Shown: positions 8,154-17,087, numbered from the stretch's first letter. The stretch: DNA of 64,000 bases from Fibrobacter succinogenes (GCA_902756345.1 CACVQR010000003.1:1-64000); one strand, 5' to 3'. A program made the numbers and translations. The notes: a model not told the origin generated them from the letters alone.

Positions 8154-9041
8154 ATGCCAATTAATTTTTCAAAATGGACCGGGTTGGGCAACGATTTCGT
8201 GCTTTATGAACCGGGGCAGACGCCGGAATATGGCGCCGCTTTTACAGAAAGGGTAATTAAGCTTTGCGACCGTCGCTTCGGTATCGGTGCTGATGGCGTG
8301 GTGATTGTAACGCCGATGGATAAGGACGGTTGCCTGGTGCTCGGCGATTCGGGCGTCGGTGCCAGCGTGGGGCCTGCTGCGAAATCCGTGCCGAACGGTG
8401 TCGATTTCGAAATGCGCATCTTTAATGCCGATGGCTCCGAGGCGGCCATGTGCGGCAACGCCACTCGCTGTGTGGCAAAGTATATCCGCAGCCGCGGTCT
8501 TGCCAAAGACGATAGCACGAAGGTTTTTAATCTGCATACCAAGAGCGGCCTGGTGAAGCCCGCGCTTTTAGACGATGGTCGCGTGTGCGTGGACATGGGC
8601 CTTCCGAGAAACTTCTTGGGCTCGATCAAGCTCACTGCCGACAGCTTCGACTTTACCGCCGAGACGGTCTCGATGGGGAATCCGCATGCGGTGATTTTCG
8701 TGGATGACATCGAAAAGATTCAGCTGGAAAAGTGGGGGAGCATCTTGGAAGTCGATAGCCAGTTCCCTGATCGCTGCAACATTGAATTTGCCCAGGTGAT
8801 TCCCGCTGCGGGAGCGGCGCCCACCCAAATCCGCATGCGGGTTTGGGAACGGGGTTGCGGCGTCACGATGGCTTGCGGTACCGGCAGTTGCGCAACCCTC
8901 GTTGCGGCCCAGCGCACGGGCCGCGTGGGCGTCGAAGCCGACGTAATCCTCGACGGCGGCGTTCTCCACATCAAGCACGAAGAAGGTGGCCCCGTCCTGA
9001 TGACCGGCCCTGCACAGGAAGTATTTAGAGGAGTAATTTAA
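8154..9041 (+). CDS. dapF: Diaminopimelate epimerase
   Basis: 295 aa. Converts LL- to meso-diaminopimelate, the direct precursor of lysine and of the peptidoglycan cross-link. Both catalytic cysteines are present, in AAMCGNATRC and TMACGTGSC, and the protein begins with the typical F-S-K-W-T-G-L-G-N-D-F. It is slightly longer than usual because of an insert near residues 60-80 (around SGVGASVGPAAKSVPNG). It is the first gene of the dapF-dapL-activator-nadE run, with a sigma-54 promoter directly upstream. Confidence 0.96.
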   Translation: MPINFSKWTGLGNDFVLYEPGQTPEYGAAFTERVIKLCDRRFGIGADGVVIVTPMDKDGCLVLGDSGVGASVGPAAKSVPNGVDFEMRIFNADGSEAAMCGNATRCVAKYIRSRGLAKDDSTKVFNLHTKSGLVKPALLDDGRVCVDMGLPRNFLGSIKLTADSFDFTAETVSMGNPHAVIFVDDIEKIQLEKWGSILEVDSQFPDRCNIEFAQVIPAAGAAPTQIRMRVWERGCGVTMACGTGSCATLVAAQRTGRVGVEADVILDGGVLHIKHEEGGPVLMTGPAQEVFRGVI

Positions 9042-9104
9042 ATGTGTAATGTGAAATGACAAATGAATAATCCCACATCCCACATTCCACATCACACATC
9101 TAAA
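9040..9104. repeat. Type A inverted repeat array (dapF-dapL spacer)
   Basis: The left arm is made of AATGTG/AAATG units and the right arm of CACATTC/CACATC units, so the transcript could fold into a long imperfect hairpin. It starts at the dapF stop codon and ends just before dapL. Related arrays are at 10325, 31902, 39517, 39700, 44173 and 59222. Confidence 0.75.
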
Positions 9105-9113
9105 AACCAAATT

Positions 9114-10322
9114 ATGAATTCATCTATCCTCAACACTAACTACGACTTGCTGCCAGGCAGCTACCTTTTCTCGACTATCGCCCAGAAAATCAAGGAATAT
9201 CAGGCGAAAAAGCCCGATGCAGACATTATCCGCCTGGGCATTGGCGATGTGACCACGCCCTTGATCCCGGAAGTCATCAAGGCCATGCACAAGGCTGTGG
9301 ACGAAATGGCCGAAAAGGGAACTTTCCGCGGTTACGGCCCCGAACAGGGTTACGACTTTTTGCGGGAGGCAATCGTCCGTGGCGAATACACCGCCCGCGG
9401 CATCGAAATGGACCCGAACGACATCTTCGTGAGCGACGGTTCCAAGTGCGATGTGGCAAACATCCAGGAACTTTTTACAGAAAATGTAAAGGTTGCAATT
9501 CCGGACCCGGTTTACCCGGTCTATCTGGACTCCAATGTGATGGCTGGCCGTGCAGGCGTGTTGCAAAGTGACGGACATTTTTCTAAGGTGACTTACCTTG
9601 CTTCGACTGCCGAAAACAATTTCCAGCCGGATTTGCCCAAGGAACCGGTGCAGCTGATTTACCTTTGCAGCCCGAACAACCCCACGGGTACAGTCCTTAG
9701 CCGCGAAACACTGCAGAAGTTCGTCAACTACGCGAACGAAAACGGGGCATTGATTCTGTTCGACGGCGCTTACAACTGCTACATCCAGGACGAAACCCTG
9801 CCGCATTCCATTTTTGAAATCCCGGGTGCGCGCACTTGTGCCATTGAATTCCGCAGCTTCAGCAAGACGGCCGGCTTTACGGGCGTGCGCTGCGCCTATA
9901 CGGTGATTCCGCACGAACTTTCTAAACTCCGTGCCATGTGGAACCGCAGACAGTGCACCAAGTTCAACGGCGTAAGCTACGTGACCCAGCGTGCCGCCGA
10001 GGCAATCTATTCGCCAGTGGGCTGGTTACAGACAAAAGAAGTCATTGCGGGATACATGCGTACCGCAGGCGTAATTCGCAAGGAACTGACCGCTGCAGGT
10101 TACACGGTGTTCGGCGGCGAACATGCCCCGTACATCTGGTGGAAAATCGCAGACGGCGAAAAATCCTTCGATTTCTTTGACCGCCTGCTTGCCACCTGCG
10201 AAGTCGTGGGTACTCCGGGCAGCGGCTTTGGCCCCTGCGGCGAAGGATACTTCCGCCTGACCGCCTTCGGTGACTACGAACGCACCTGCGAAGCCCTTAG
10301 GAGAATCAGGGAAAAACTCTAA
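9114..10322 (+). CDS. dapL: LL-diaminopimelate aminotransferase
   Basis: 402 aa. PLP-dependent enzyme that makes LL-diaminopimelate directly from tetrahydrodipicolinate, bypassing the succinylase and acetylase routes; DapF then epimerises the product. Family marks include YDLLPGSYLF at the N-terminus, IPDPVYPVYLDSNVMAG, LCSPNNPTG, and the PLP-lysine segment SFSKTAGFTG. The start at 9114 gives the usual MN...NTNYDLLPGSYLF; a Met 17 codons upstream would add residues encoded by the spacer repeat. No clear ribosome site precedes the ATG, so translation may depend on coupling to dapF. Confidence 0.95.
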   Translation: MNSSILNTNYDLLPGSYLFSTIAQKIKEYQAKKPDADIIRLGIGDVTTPLIPEVIKAMHKAVDEMAEKGTFRGYGPEQGYDFLREAIVRGEYTARGIEMDPNDIFVSDGSKCDVANIQELFTENVKVAIPDPVYPVYLDSNVMAGRAGVLQSDGHFSKVTYLASTAENNFQPDLPKEPVQLIYLCSPNNPTGTVLSRETLQKFVNYANENGALILFDGAYNCYIQDETLPHSIFEIPGARTCAIEFRSFSKTAGFTGVRCAYTVIPHELSKLRAMWNRRQCTKFNGVSYVTQRAAEAIYSPVGWLQTKEVIAGYMRTAGVIRKELTAAGYTVFGGEHAPYIWWKIADGEKSFDFFDRLLATCEVVGTPGSGFGPCGEGYFRLTAFGDYERTCEALRRIREKL

Positions 10323-10324
10323 AC

Positions 10325-10405
10325 AATGTGTAATGTGGAATGTGTGATGAATAATTAAACATCTCACATATCTCATTTCACATCTGACATTTCACATCTC
10401 ACATC
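10325..10405. repeat. Type A inverted repeat array (after dapL)
   Basis: The left arm AATGTGTAATGTGGAATGTG is followed, after GATGAATAATTAAA, by seven CACAT/CATTTCA-type units in the opposite sense. It fills nearly the whole gap between dapL and the activator gene. Confidence 0.75.
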
Positions 10406-10411
10406 ATTTAC

Positions 10412-10417
10412 TATCTT
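10412..10417 (+). promoter_or_regulatory. -10-like element placed for leaderless transcription
   Basis: TATCTT ends 6 nt before the ATG at 10424, the same geometry seen at nadE, the 33-kb lipoprotein and the yejE-like gene. No convincing -33/-35 element can be told apart from the adjacent repeat array. Confidence 0.35.
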
Positions 10418-11944
10418 ATGTCCATGCCGTCCCCAATAGGTTCCGAAATTTCTGTCATCCAGAAGATTAGCGTCGCGATTATCCACGAACGCAATGTGGA
10501 AAAGTTGCTGGAAAACGTCCTTGGCATTCTGGAATCCGAACTTGGCATGTTGCGCGGAACGTTCGCGCTTCTGTTTGGTGATACTCTTAAGATTGAAGCA
10601 TCCCGCGGGCTCGATGAATCGGAAAAGCAAAAGGGCCTTTACCGTATGGGCGAAGGTATTACGGGGCACGTCGCCGAACGCGGTATTAGCCATGTGATTC
10701 CGGACCTGCGCAAGGATTCCCGTTTCTTGAACCGCACGGGGAGCCGCCATTATGATTCCCAGGTGGCGTTTATTTGCGTGCCCCTGATTCACGACGGCCA
10801 GGTTATCGGAACGCTTTCGATTGACCGCCCGGTAGACGGCTCTACGGACTTGGACCGCGACGTGGCGCTCCTCGAAATTATTGCAAACATTACGGGCGAT
10901 GCGGCCAACGAATGCATTGAATTGCACAACGAACACGAAGCCATGCTCGAAGAAAACCGCAAGCTTCGTGACATGCTTTCGAACAATCCCGGCGAACTGG
11001 TGGGTAACTGCCGCGAAATGCAGCAGATATACGAACAGGTGCGCCAGGTGGCCCCGAGCGATGCGACTGTCTTGATTCGCGGCGGTAGCGGTACGGGTAA
11101 GGAAATGATCGCCCGTGCGATTGTGAATTTGTCTGAAAGAAAGGACAAGCCTTTTATTACGCTGAACTGTGCGGCTCTCCCTGAAAACCTGGTGGAAAGC
11201 GAACTTTTTGGTCACGAGAAGGGTGCATTTACGGGTGCGGTGAATCGCCGTATCGGACGTGCCGAAGCCGCCGACGGGGGAACGCTCTTCCTCGATGAAA
11301 TTGGCGATCTTACCATGCAGACCCAGGTGAAGCTTTTGCGATTCTTGCAGGAACGTACCTTTAGCCGCGTGGGTAGCAACGAAGAACTTCATTCCGACGT
11401 GCGATTCCTGGCGGCCACGAGCCGTAACCTGGAAGAGCTGATTTCACAGGGTAAGTTCCGCGAAGACTTGTTCTACCGCCTGAACATTTTCCCGATTACC
11501 ATGCCCGACTTGGCAAAGCGTAAGTCCGACATTATCTTGCTGGCGGAGCATTTCATCGAAAAGATGAACTTGCGCTACAACAAGAAGGTGCTGCGCCTTT
11601 CGACGACGGCGATCAACTTGCTCATGAGCTACCACTGGCCGGGTAACGTGCGTGAACTGGAAAACTGCATGGAACGCGCCGTGCTTACCGCAAGCGACGA
11701 CTGCATTCACAGCTACAACTTGCCGCCTTCGCTGCAGACGAGCCTTAGCGTCGGTCCTTCCGGTGCCGTGGCTGCCAAGACCGCTCCGCTCGAAGTGATG
11801 ATGAACAATTACGAACGCGAAATCATTACCGAGGCAATTAAGCGCAACAACGGCAACCTTTCTGCCGCGGGCCGCGACTTGGGCGTGTCTCCGCGCATGA
11901 TGAATTACCGCATGAACAAGCTTGGAATCAAGTCCGGCCGTTGA
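10418..11944 (+). CDS. Sigma-54-dependent enhancer-binding protein with GAF domain
   Basis: 508 aa. Order: GAF sensor domain (about 20-170), AAA+ domain (about 190-420) with Walker A GGSGTGKE, the sigma-54 contact loop EKGAFTGAVNRR and Walker B GGTLFLDEIGD, then a Fis-type helix-turn-helix (about 460-508; GNLSAAGRDLGVSPRMM). The layout is that of NifA-like activators; the GAF ligand is unknown. It sits inside the dap operon, which itself has a sigma-54 promoter, so autoregulation is likely. ATG codons lie at 10418 and 10424; the second fits a leaderless start 6 nt after TATCTT. Confidence 0.93.
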   Translation: MSMPSPIGSEISVIQKISVAIIHERNVEKLLENVLGILESELGMLRGTFALLFGDTLKIEASRGLDESEKQKGLYRMGEGITGHVAERGISHVIPDLRKDSRFLNRTGSRHYDSQVAFICVPLIHDGQVIGTLSIDRPVDGSTDLDRDVALLEIIANITGDAANECIELHNEHEAMLEENRKLRDMLSNNPGELVGNCREMQQIYEQVRQVAPSDATVLIRGGSGTGKEMIARAIVNLSERKDKPFITLNCAALPENLVESELFGHEKGAFTGAVNRRIGRAEAADGGTLFLDEIGDLTMQTQVKLLRFLQERTFSRVGSNEELHSDVRFLAATSRNLEELISQGKFREDLFYRLNIFPITMPDLAKRKSDIILLAEHFIEKMNLRYNKKVLRLSTTAINLLMSYHWPGNVRELENCMERAVLTASDDCIHSYNLPPSLQTSLSVGPSGAVAAKTAPLEVMMNNYEREIITEAIKRNNGNLSAAGRDLGVSPRMMNYRMNKLGIKSGR

Positions 11945-11969
11945 CAGGGGCCAAACTAATCTATATTTA
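11941..11969 (+). promoter_or_regulatory. Promoter of nadE
   Basis: TTG (within TTGACA, overlapping the stop codon of the upstream gene) and TATATTTA (11962-11969) are 18 nt apart, close to the FCB-type TTTG-N19-21-TAnnTTTG pattern. The nadE ATG at 11974 falls where transcription should begin. Confidence 0.6.
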
Positions 11970-11973
11970 GGTT

Positions 11974-13929
11974 ATGTTTGGATTTTACCGATTCGCATCT
12001 GTTTGCCCGACGCTGAAAGTCGCCGATACCGCCTACAATACAGCTGAAATTATCCGCTGTGCCTCCGAGGCTATTGACGGGGGAGCCGCCTTCGTCGTGT
12101 TCCCGGAGCTTTGCATTACGGGCTATACCTGCAGCGACTTGTTCCATCAGGAACTGTTGCTCAAGAAAAGCGTGGAATCGCTTTCGAAGATTGCAGAGGC
12201 GTTTGCAGATAGCGATGCGGTGATTGCGGTGGGGCTTCCGCTTAGAATGTTTGGTTGCCTTTACAACTGCGCCGCATTCTTGCAGCGTGGCAAGCTTGTG
12301 GCGGTGACGCCCAAGATTCATTTGCCGAACCAGCGCGAATTCTATGAAAAACGTCACTTTTCGAGCGGTCGCGATTTGCTGCGCGAAAGAACGCTTTGCC
12401 CGGTAGAAGGCTTTGGCGATGTGCCGGTGACGAACTTCTTTACGGTGAGGGGCGGTGACACTGAAAATTCCGGTGCTGAAGTTCGCGTGGGCGTGGAACT
12501 TTGCGAAGACTTGTGGACCGCGGTGCCGCCGAGTGGCGAACTTGCCTTGGCCGGTGCGAACGTGATTGTGAACCTGTCGGCAAGCGATGCTTTGGTGGGC
12601 AAACGCGATTACCGCCGTAACTTGGTGATGAACCAGTCCGCTCGCTGCATGGCGGCCTACGTTTATTCGTCGGCGGGCGTGCATGAATCGACGACGGACA
12701 TGGTCTTTAGCGGGCACTTGATGATTGCCGAGAACGGCAGCATGATTGCCGAAAGCAAGCCGTTTAGCCGCGAATCTGAAATTATTTACGCAGACGTGGA
12801 CGTGGAACGCCTGAACATGCAGCGCTTGAGCGAAGGTTCGTTCCAGGATTTCGACAGCCGTAGCTTTTATGCGCGCGCGGCGAGTTTCGCTTGTCTGCGT
12901 TCGATTGATAGCCTCAAGTACCGCTTTGTGGCGCCGATGCCGTTTGTGCCGGGCAACATCGAAACTCGCGACAAGTCCTGCACCGAGATTTTCAATATCC
13001 AATGCGCAGGACTTGCGAAGCGACTCGAAGCGTCGCATTCCGCGCGCGCGGTGATTGGCCTTTCGGGCGGCTTGGATTCTACGCTTGCCTTACTCATTGT
13101 GGCCGAAACATTCAAGCTCCTGAAGCGCCCTGCTTCTGAAATCCTGGTGCTCACGATGCCTGGATTCGGTACGACCAAGCGCACCAAGAGCAATGCGGTG
13201 ACGCTTGCAGAGCTTTTGGGCACGGAACTGCGCACGGTCGATATCCAGAAGGCTTGCCTGCAGCATTTTGCCGACATCGGTCACGATCCCAAGAATCTGA
13301 GTGTGACTTACGAGAATGTTCAGGCCCGCGAACGCACGCAGATTCTGATGGACATTGCCAACAGTGTAGGCGGAATCGTCATCGGTACGGGCGACCTTTC
13401 TGAAATCGCACTCGGCTGGAGCACCTACAACGCTGACCACATGTCCATGTATGCGGTGAATTGCGATATTCCGAAGACGCTCGTGCGCCATGTGGTGGGC
13501 TGGTATGCCGACCATGCCGAAAGCTTTACCGCCGACAAGAAGACGGCAAAAGAACTTGCCGACGTGCTTCGCGATATCTTGGACACGCCCGTGTCGCCGG
13601 AACTTTTGCCTGCCGATTCTAACGGCCAGATTGCGCAGAAGACCGAAAGCATCTTGGGCGCCTACGAAATCCACGACTTCTATCTGTATCACTTCGCAAA
13701 GTACGGCGCCGCTCCGCAAAAGCTCCTGTTCCTCGCGAAGTTCGCCTTTGCCGGCAAGTTCAGCGACGAAGAACTGGAGAAGGCCTTAGCCGTATTCGTG
13801 CGCAGGTTCTTTACGCAACAGTTCAAGCGCAGCTGCATTCCTGACGGCCCGAAGGTCGGTACAATCTCCCTGTCGCCGCGAGCCGACTGGCGTATGCCCA
13901 GCGATTCAAGTTTCAGCGATTGGATGTAA
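11974..13929 (+). CDS. nadE: Glutamine-dependent NAD+ synthetase
   Basis: 651 aa, two-domain form. The N-terminal nitrilase-type glutaminase (about 1-290) frees ammonia from glutamine and has the expected Glu (VVFPELCITGY), Lys (TPKIHLPN) and Cys (GVELCEDLW). The C-terminal synthetase (about 340-650) carries the ATP-pyrophosphatase loop GLSGGLDST near residue 363 and amidates nicotinic acid adenine dinucleotide. The length fits the glutamine-dependent class. No ribosome site precedes the ATG, and the -10 element ends 6 nt away, so the mRNA is probably leaderless. Confidence 0.95.
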   Translation: MFGFYRFASVCPTLKVADTAYNTAEIIRCASEAIDGGAAFVVFPELCITGYTCSDLFHQELLLKKSVESLSKIAEAFADSDAVIAVGLPLRMFGCLYNCAAFLQRGKLVAVTPKIHLPNQREFYEKRHFSSGRDLLRERTLCPVEGFGDVPVTNFFTVRGGDTENSGAEVRVGVELCEDLWTAVPPSGELALAGANVIVNLSASDALVGKRDYRRNLVMNQSARCMAAYVYSSAGVHESTTDMVFSGHLMIAENGSMIAESKPFSRESEIIYADVDVERLNMQRLSEGSFQDFDSRSFYARAASFACLRSIDSLKYRFVAPMPFVPGNIETRDKSCTEIFNIQCAGLAKRLEASHSARAVIGLSGGLDSTLALLIVAETFKLLKRPASEILVLTMPGFGTTKRTKSNAVTLAELLGTELRTVDIQKACLQHFADIGHDPKNLSVTYENVQARERTQILMDIANSVGGIVIGTGDLSEIALGWSTYNADHMSMYAVNCDIPKTLVRHVVGWYADHAESFTADKKTAKELADVLRDILDTPVSPELLPADSNGQIAQKTESILGAYEIHDFYLYHFAKYGAAPQKLLFLAKFAFAGKFSDEELEKALAVFVRRFFTQQFKRSCIPDGPKVGTISLSPRADWRMPSDSSFSDWM

Positions 13930-13937
13930 TTGAACTA

Positions 13938-13970
13938 CGTCATTGCGACCCTGTAGGGGGAAGCAATCTA
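13938..13970. repeat. REP-like element supplying a stop codon
   Basis: GTCATTGCGA...GGGGGAAGCAATC resembles a short dispersed repeat of the GTCATTGCGAG...GCAATC type found in many bacterial genomes. Its end provides the TAG of the small membrane protein gene on the opposite strand. Confidence 0.5.
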
Positions 13971-14303
13971 TTGCTTGTTAGGCTTCTTGGCGATAAGCTC
14001 GTCGAACGTTTTTTCGCGTTCTTCGGGCTTCTTTAGACCTAATGCCTCGTCAAATATATCTGATGCGTCACGTGTATCTACAGGTTCATCGGAATAATAA
14101 TTGTCTACAAAAAAACAAGTACCTCTACCGGGAATGAACCCGAAAACTAAGCAGGTTATTCCTGAAAAAACAGCCCAAATGGTAAATAGAATGAGCGATA
14201 GATAAAAATCGCCGCCTAAACATAAAAGAAATAGAATGAAGATGAAGATGCCACCTGTAAAAACTAGCCACGTATATAGCCTATTTTTCGTCTTATCTGT
14301 CAT
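13968..14303 (-). CDS. Small two-helix membrane protein of unknown function
   Basis: 111 aa. Two hydrophobic helices (about 11-31 and 34-57) are followed by a soluble, charged tail that includes DEPVDTRDASDIFDEAL and EEREKTFDELIAKK. I do not recognise a family. The gene stands alone between nadE (convergent) and the repeat-rich spacer after the topoisomerase gene. Its last codons and stop overlap a REP-like element, so the C-terminus may have been altered by that insertion. Codon use looks ordinary but the A+T content is higher than in its neighbours. Confidence 0.6.
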   Translation of the reverse strand: MTDKTKNRLYTWLVFTGGIFIFILFLLCLGGDFYLSLILFTIWAVFSGITCLVFGFIPGRGTCFFVDNYYSDEPVDTRDASDIFDEALGLKKPEEREKTFDELIAKKPNKQ

Positions 14304-14330
14304 ACCTTAAATATAAATTAATGAAAAAAG

Positions 14331-14362
14331 AAATGCCGTTAGGCATTTAGTACTTTAGTACC
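14331..14362. repeat. Hairpin cassette with GTTA loop (reverse orientation)
   Basis: AAATGCC-GTTA-GGCATTT (14331-14348) is followed by GTAC-TTTA-GTAC and by ATTCGTGTGACG, the reverse complement of the CGTCACACGAAT boundary seen at 5863. This is the same cassette family read from the other strand, with the same stem as the copy at 5840. Confidence 0.65.
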
Positions 14363-14401
14363 ATTCGTGTGACGATTTATTTTTCTTTTTAGGGATTAAA
14401 A

Positions 14402-14484
14402 AGGAGATCCCGGCTTCCCCGTTCCGAGGACCATATCCACTAAGCAGCAAAGCTGCAAGTGGCTATTGGCAAGGCCGGGATGAC
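14402..14484. repeat. Long REP-like element
   Basis: The ends are GGAGATCCCGGC and GGCCGGGATGACA, matching the short element at 61066. The interior has nested complementary arms, CCACT...AGTGG around GCAGC-AAA-GCTGC. It lies directly after the topoisomerase stop codon and may serve as its 3' end structure. Confidence 0.6.
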
Positions 14485-14491
14485 ATCGGGC

Positions 14492-17038
14492 TTAGTCAAA
14501 CAGTTCCGGGTCGGATTCGTCGGAGCTTTCGTCTTCGCTAGAGCCGTCGTCGAATGAGTCGGGCGGGGTAATTCGGGTAGCGCGCTTCACCTTCTTGGCG
14601 GTGAACTTGCTGCCCAGAGCCTTGTAGCCCTTGACTTCAGCGACTTCGGTGAGGTCCAGTTCTTCCTTCTGGACTTCGCGGCCTACCTGGTATTCCATGA
14701 GTTCGCGGGCGTCTTCGGTCGCGAAGAATTCAATCATCTGCGTATCCTTGTGATCGGACACGAGGCTGAATTCCGTGGTCATGGGGCAGCCTTCCAAGTT
14801 GAAGCGTTTCACCATGTAGTTGAAGTTACCGCCTTCGAAGTAGAGAACCGTAAAGACCTGTTCCGGGTCGAACTTGTGGATGTACTTGATACCTGTACCC
14901 ACGAGAATCGGGTCGGCCATGTCGTGCACGCGGGCCGTACCGTTTTCCTTGACGATGAGGATCTTGTCCTTTTCGCCGAATTCGCCGATGCGGTCGCCCT
15001 TCTTCTGGGTGCTGATGATGCCGGCGAGGGCGTCAAAGTAGAGTACGCGTGCGCCCAAGGTGCTAACACCCTTGCGGACGCGCTTGATGCTCTTGACCGG
15101 GTACTTGGTCACAATGTTACCCATGGCGCCGCGGCCCTTCACGTCGATGGAGCTGAAATCCACCTCGAAATTGAGCTTGGTGCGCGGACGCGGTTTGAGT
15201 GTGACTTCCACGACTTCGGCTTCGCCGTTCAGGTTGCTGGACATGTACAGAATCTTGCTGCCCGGCTTGCCCTTACCCATAAAGTAATCCTTGTCGCGGG
15301 TAACGCCACCCACGTTGAATCGCTTGATGTAGTAGGCGCCGTCCTTGCCGTCCTGGTGAATCACGTTATAAATGTGGCGGTCGTCGTCCTTCTTGAACTT
15401 TTCGACGAGCAAGATGTTTTTGCCCACGAAGTCCTTGTCGCTGACCTTGACGACCTTGAAGCTGCCGTCGGCCTTGAACACAATCAGGTCGTCGTATTCG
15501 GACACGTCGAAGAGGTATTCTTCCTTCTTCATGCCGGTGCCGAGGAAGCCTTCCTTGCGGTTCACGTAGAGTTTCTGGTTGGCGAGAGCCACGTGCACGG
15601 CTTCCACCTTGCCGAATTCCGCAATCTGCGTGCGGCGTTCCTTGCCTTCGCCGTACTTCTTCAAGATGTTCTTGAAGTGCTCGATGGTGTATTCGGTAAT
15701 GTGTTCCTGGTTGTACTTGCAGGTGGCGATGCTTTCTTCCAGTTCCTTCAAAAGCTGGTCGGCCTTTTCGCGGTCGTAATGGCTGATGCGGCGGATCGGA
15801 ATTTCGATGAGCTTGCCGATTTCTTCGTCAGTGACTTCTTTGCGGTGTAGGCGCTTGAGGTAAGGAGTGAGTCCTTCGCGCACGAGGCTGATAATCTGTT
15901 CGCGGTCTTTTGCCTTCTTGATGACCTCGTAGACTTCCTTTTCGATGAATATCTTTTCGAGGGTGGTCATGTGCCACTTGTCTTCAAGGTGCTTGAGTTC
16001 GTTGACGAGTTCCCATTCCAAAAGCTTGACCGTGTGCTCCGTGTTCATGCGGAGAATATCGGAGACGCCGAGGAATTTCGGGTGCTTGTCGACGATCACG
16101 CAGGTGCAGGGCGAAATGGATTTTTCGCAGTCGGTAAAGGTGTAGAGGGCGTCGATGGCGACCTGCGGGTCGGTGCCCGGCTGCAGGTGCACGAGGATTT
16201 CGACTTCTTTACTGGTGTTGTCGTCCACGTGCTTGATCTTGATTTTACCCTTGTCGTTTGCCTTCACGATGCTTTCGATCAGGCTTACGGTGGTGGTGCC
16301 GTAGGGGATTTCGCGGATGGCGAGCGTCTTGTTGTCGACCTTTTCAATCTTCGCGCGCACGCGGACCTTGCCACCGCGCTGGCCGTCGTTGTAGTCGCTC
16401 ACATCGATGATGCCGCCCGTGAAGAAATCCGGGTACAGCGTAAACTTCTTGCCCTTCAGAATCGCGATGCTTGCTTCGCAGAGTTCGCGGAAGTTGTGGG
16501 GGAGGATCGAGGTGGAAAGACCTACGGCAATGCCGTCCACACCTTGTGCCAGGAGCAGCGGGAACTTGACCGGGAGTGTCACCGGTTCCTGGCTGCGGCC
16601 GTCGTAGCTCGGAATCCATTCGGTGGTTTCGGGGTTGAACACGACGTCGATTGCGAACGGCGTGAGGCGGCCTTCAATATAACGCGGTGCTGCGGCGCGG
16701 TCGCCCGTGAAGGGGTTACCCCAGTTACCCTGGGTGTCAATCAGCAAATTCTTTTGACCGAGGCCCACGAGAGCATCGCCAATGGAGGCGTCGCCGTGCG
16801 GGTGGTAGGCCATGGTTCGACCGACGATGGTGGCCACCTTCTGGTAGCGGCCGTCGTGGTTTTCGAAAAGGGAATGCAGAATGCGGCGCTGCACCGGCTT
16901 AAGTCCGTCCTCGTAGTACGGAACGGCGCGGTCCAAAATCACGTAGCTCGCGTAGTCCAGGAACCACCCGTCGTAGAGTTTTTCAAGGTGGTTCACGTTC
17001 GAAAGTCCAAGGGTCGAATCTTTAATTTCTTCGCTCAT
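14492..17038 (-). CDS. parC: DNA topoisomerase IV subunit A (ParC-like)
   Basis: 848 aa. Type IIA topoisomerase DNA-cleaving subunit. The catalytic tyrosine lies in RAAAPRYIEGRLT, and the quinolone-region segment GRTMAYHPHGDASI precedes it. The C-terminal half (about 500-800) has repeated VKxV/GKG-type blades expected of the DNA-wrapping domain, and the last 20 residues are strongly acidic. I see no canonical GyrA box, which favours ParC over GyrA; the length also fits. The partner parE is not in the window. The start at 17038 (ATG) is preferred to a TTG two codons earlier. Confidence 0.88.
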   Translation of the reverse strand: MSEEIKDSTLGLSNVNHLEKLYDGWFLDYASYVILDRAVPYYEDGLKPVQRRILHSLFENHDGRYQKVATIVGRTMAYHPHGDASIGDALVGLGQKNLLIDTQGNWGNPFTGDRAAAPRYIEGRLTPFAIDVVFNPETTEWIPSYDGRSQEPVTLPVKFPLLLAQGVDGIAVGLSTSILPHNFRELCEASIAILKGKKFTLYPDFFTGGIIDVSDYNDGQRGGKVRVRAKIEKVDNKTLAIREIPYGTTTVSLIESIVKANDKGKIKIKHVDDNTSKEVEILVHLQPGTDPQVAIDALYTFTDCEKSISPCTCVIVDKHPKFLGVSDILRMNTEHTVKLLEWELVNELKHLEDKWHMTTLEKIFIEKEVYEVIKKAKDREQIISLVREGLTPYLKRLHRKEVTDEEIGKLIEIPIRRISHYDREKADQLLKELEESIATCKYNQEHITEYTIEHFKNILKKYGEGKERRTQIAEFGKVEAVHVALANQKLYVNRKEGFLGTGMKKEEYLFDVSEYDDLIVFKADGSFKVVKVSDKDFVGKNILLVEKFKKDDDRHIYNVIHQDGKDGAYYIKRFNVGGVTRDKDYFMGKGKPGSKILYMSSNLNGEAEVVEVTLKPRPRTKLNFEVDFSSIDVKGRGAMGNIVTKYPVKSIKRVRKGVSTLGARVLYFDALAGIISTQKKGDRIGEFGEKDKILIVKENGTARVHDMADPILVGTGIKYIHKFDPEQVFTVLYFEGGNFNYMVKRFNLEGCPMTTEFSLVSDHKDTQMIEFFATEDARELMEYQVGREVQKEELDLTEVAEVKGYKALGSKFTAKKVKRATRITPPDSFDDGSSEDESSDESDPELFD

Positions 17039-17087
17039 ATTCAAAAAATGCGTTTAAAGGCTTAAATTTCAACGTACGGACACAATA

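Noticed and set aside
14492-17038. Gyrase subunit A
   Set aside because: I see no canonical GyrA box, and the N-terminus and acidic tail look more like ParC of FCB-group bacteria; the distinction is by eye only.
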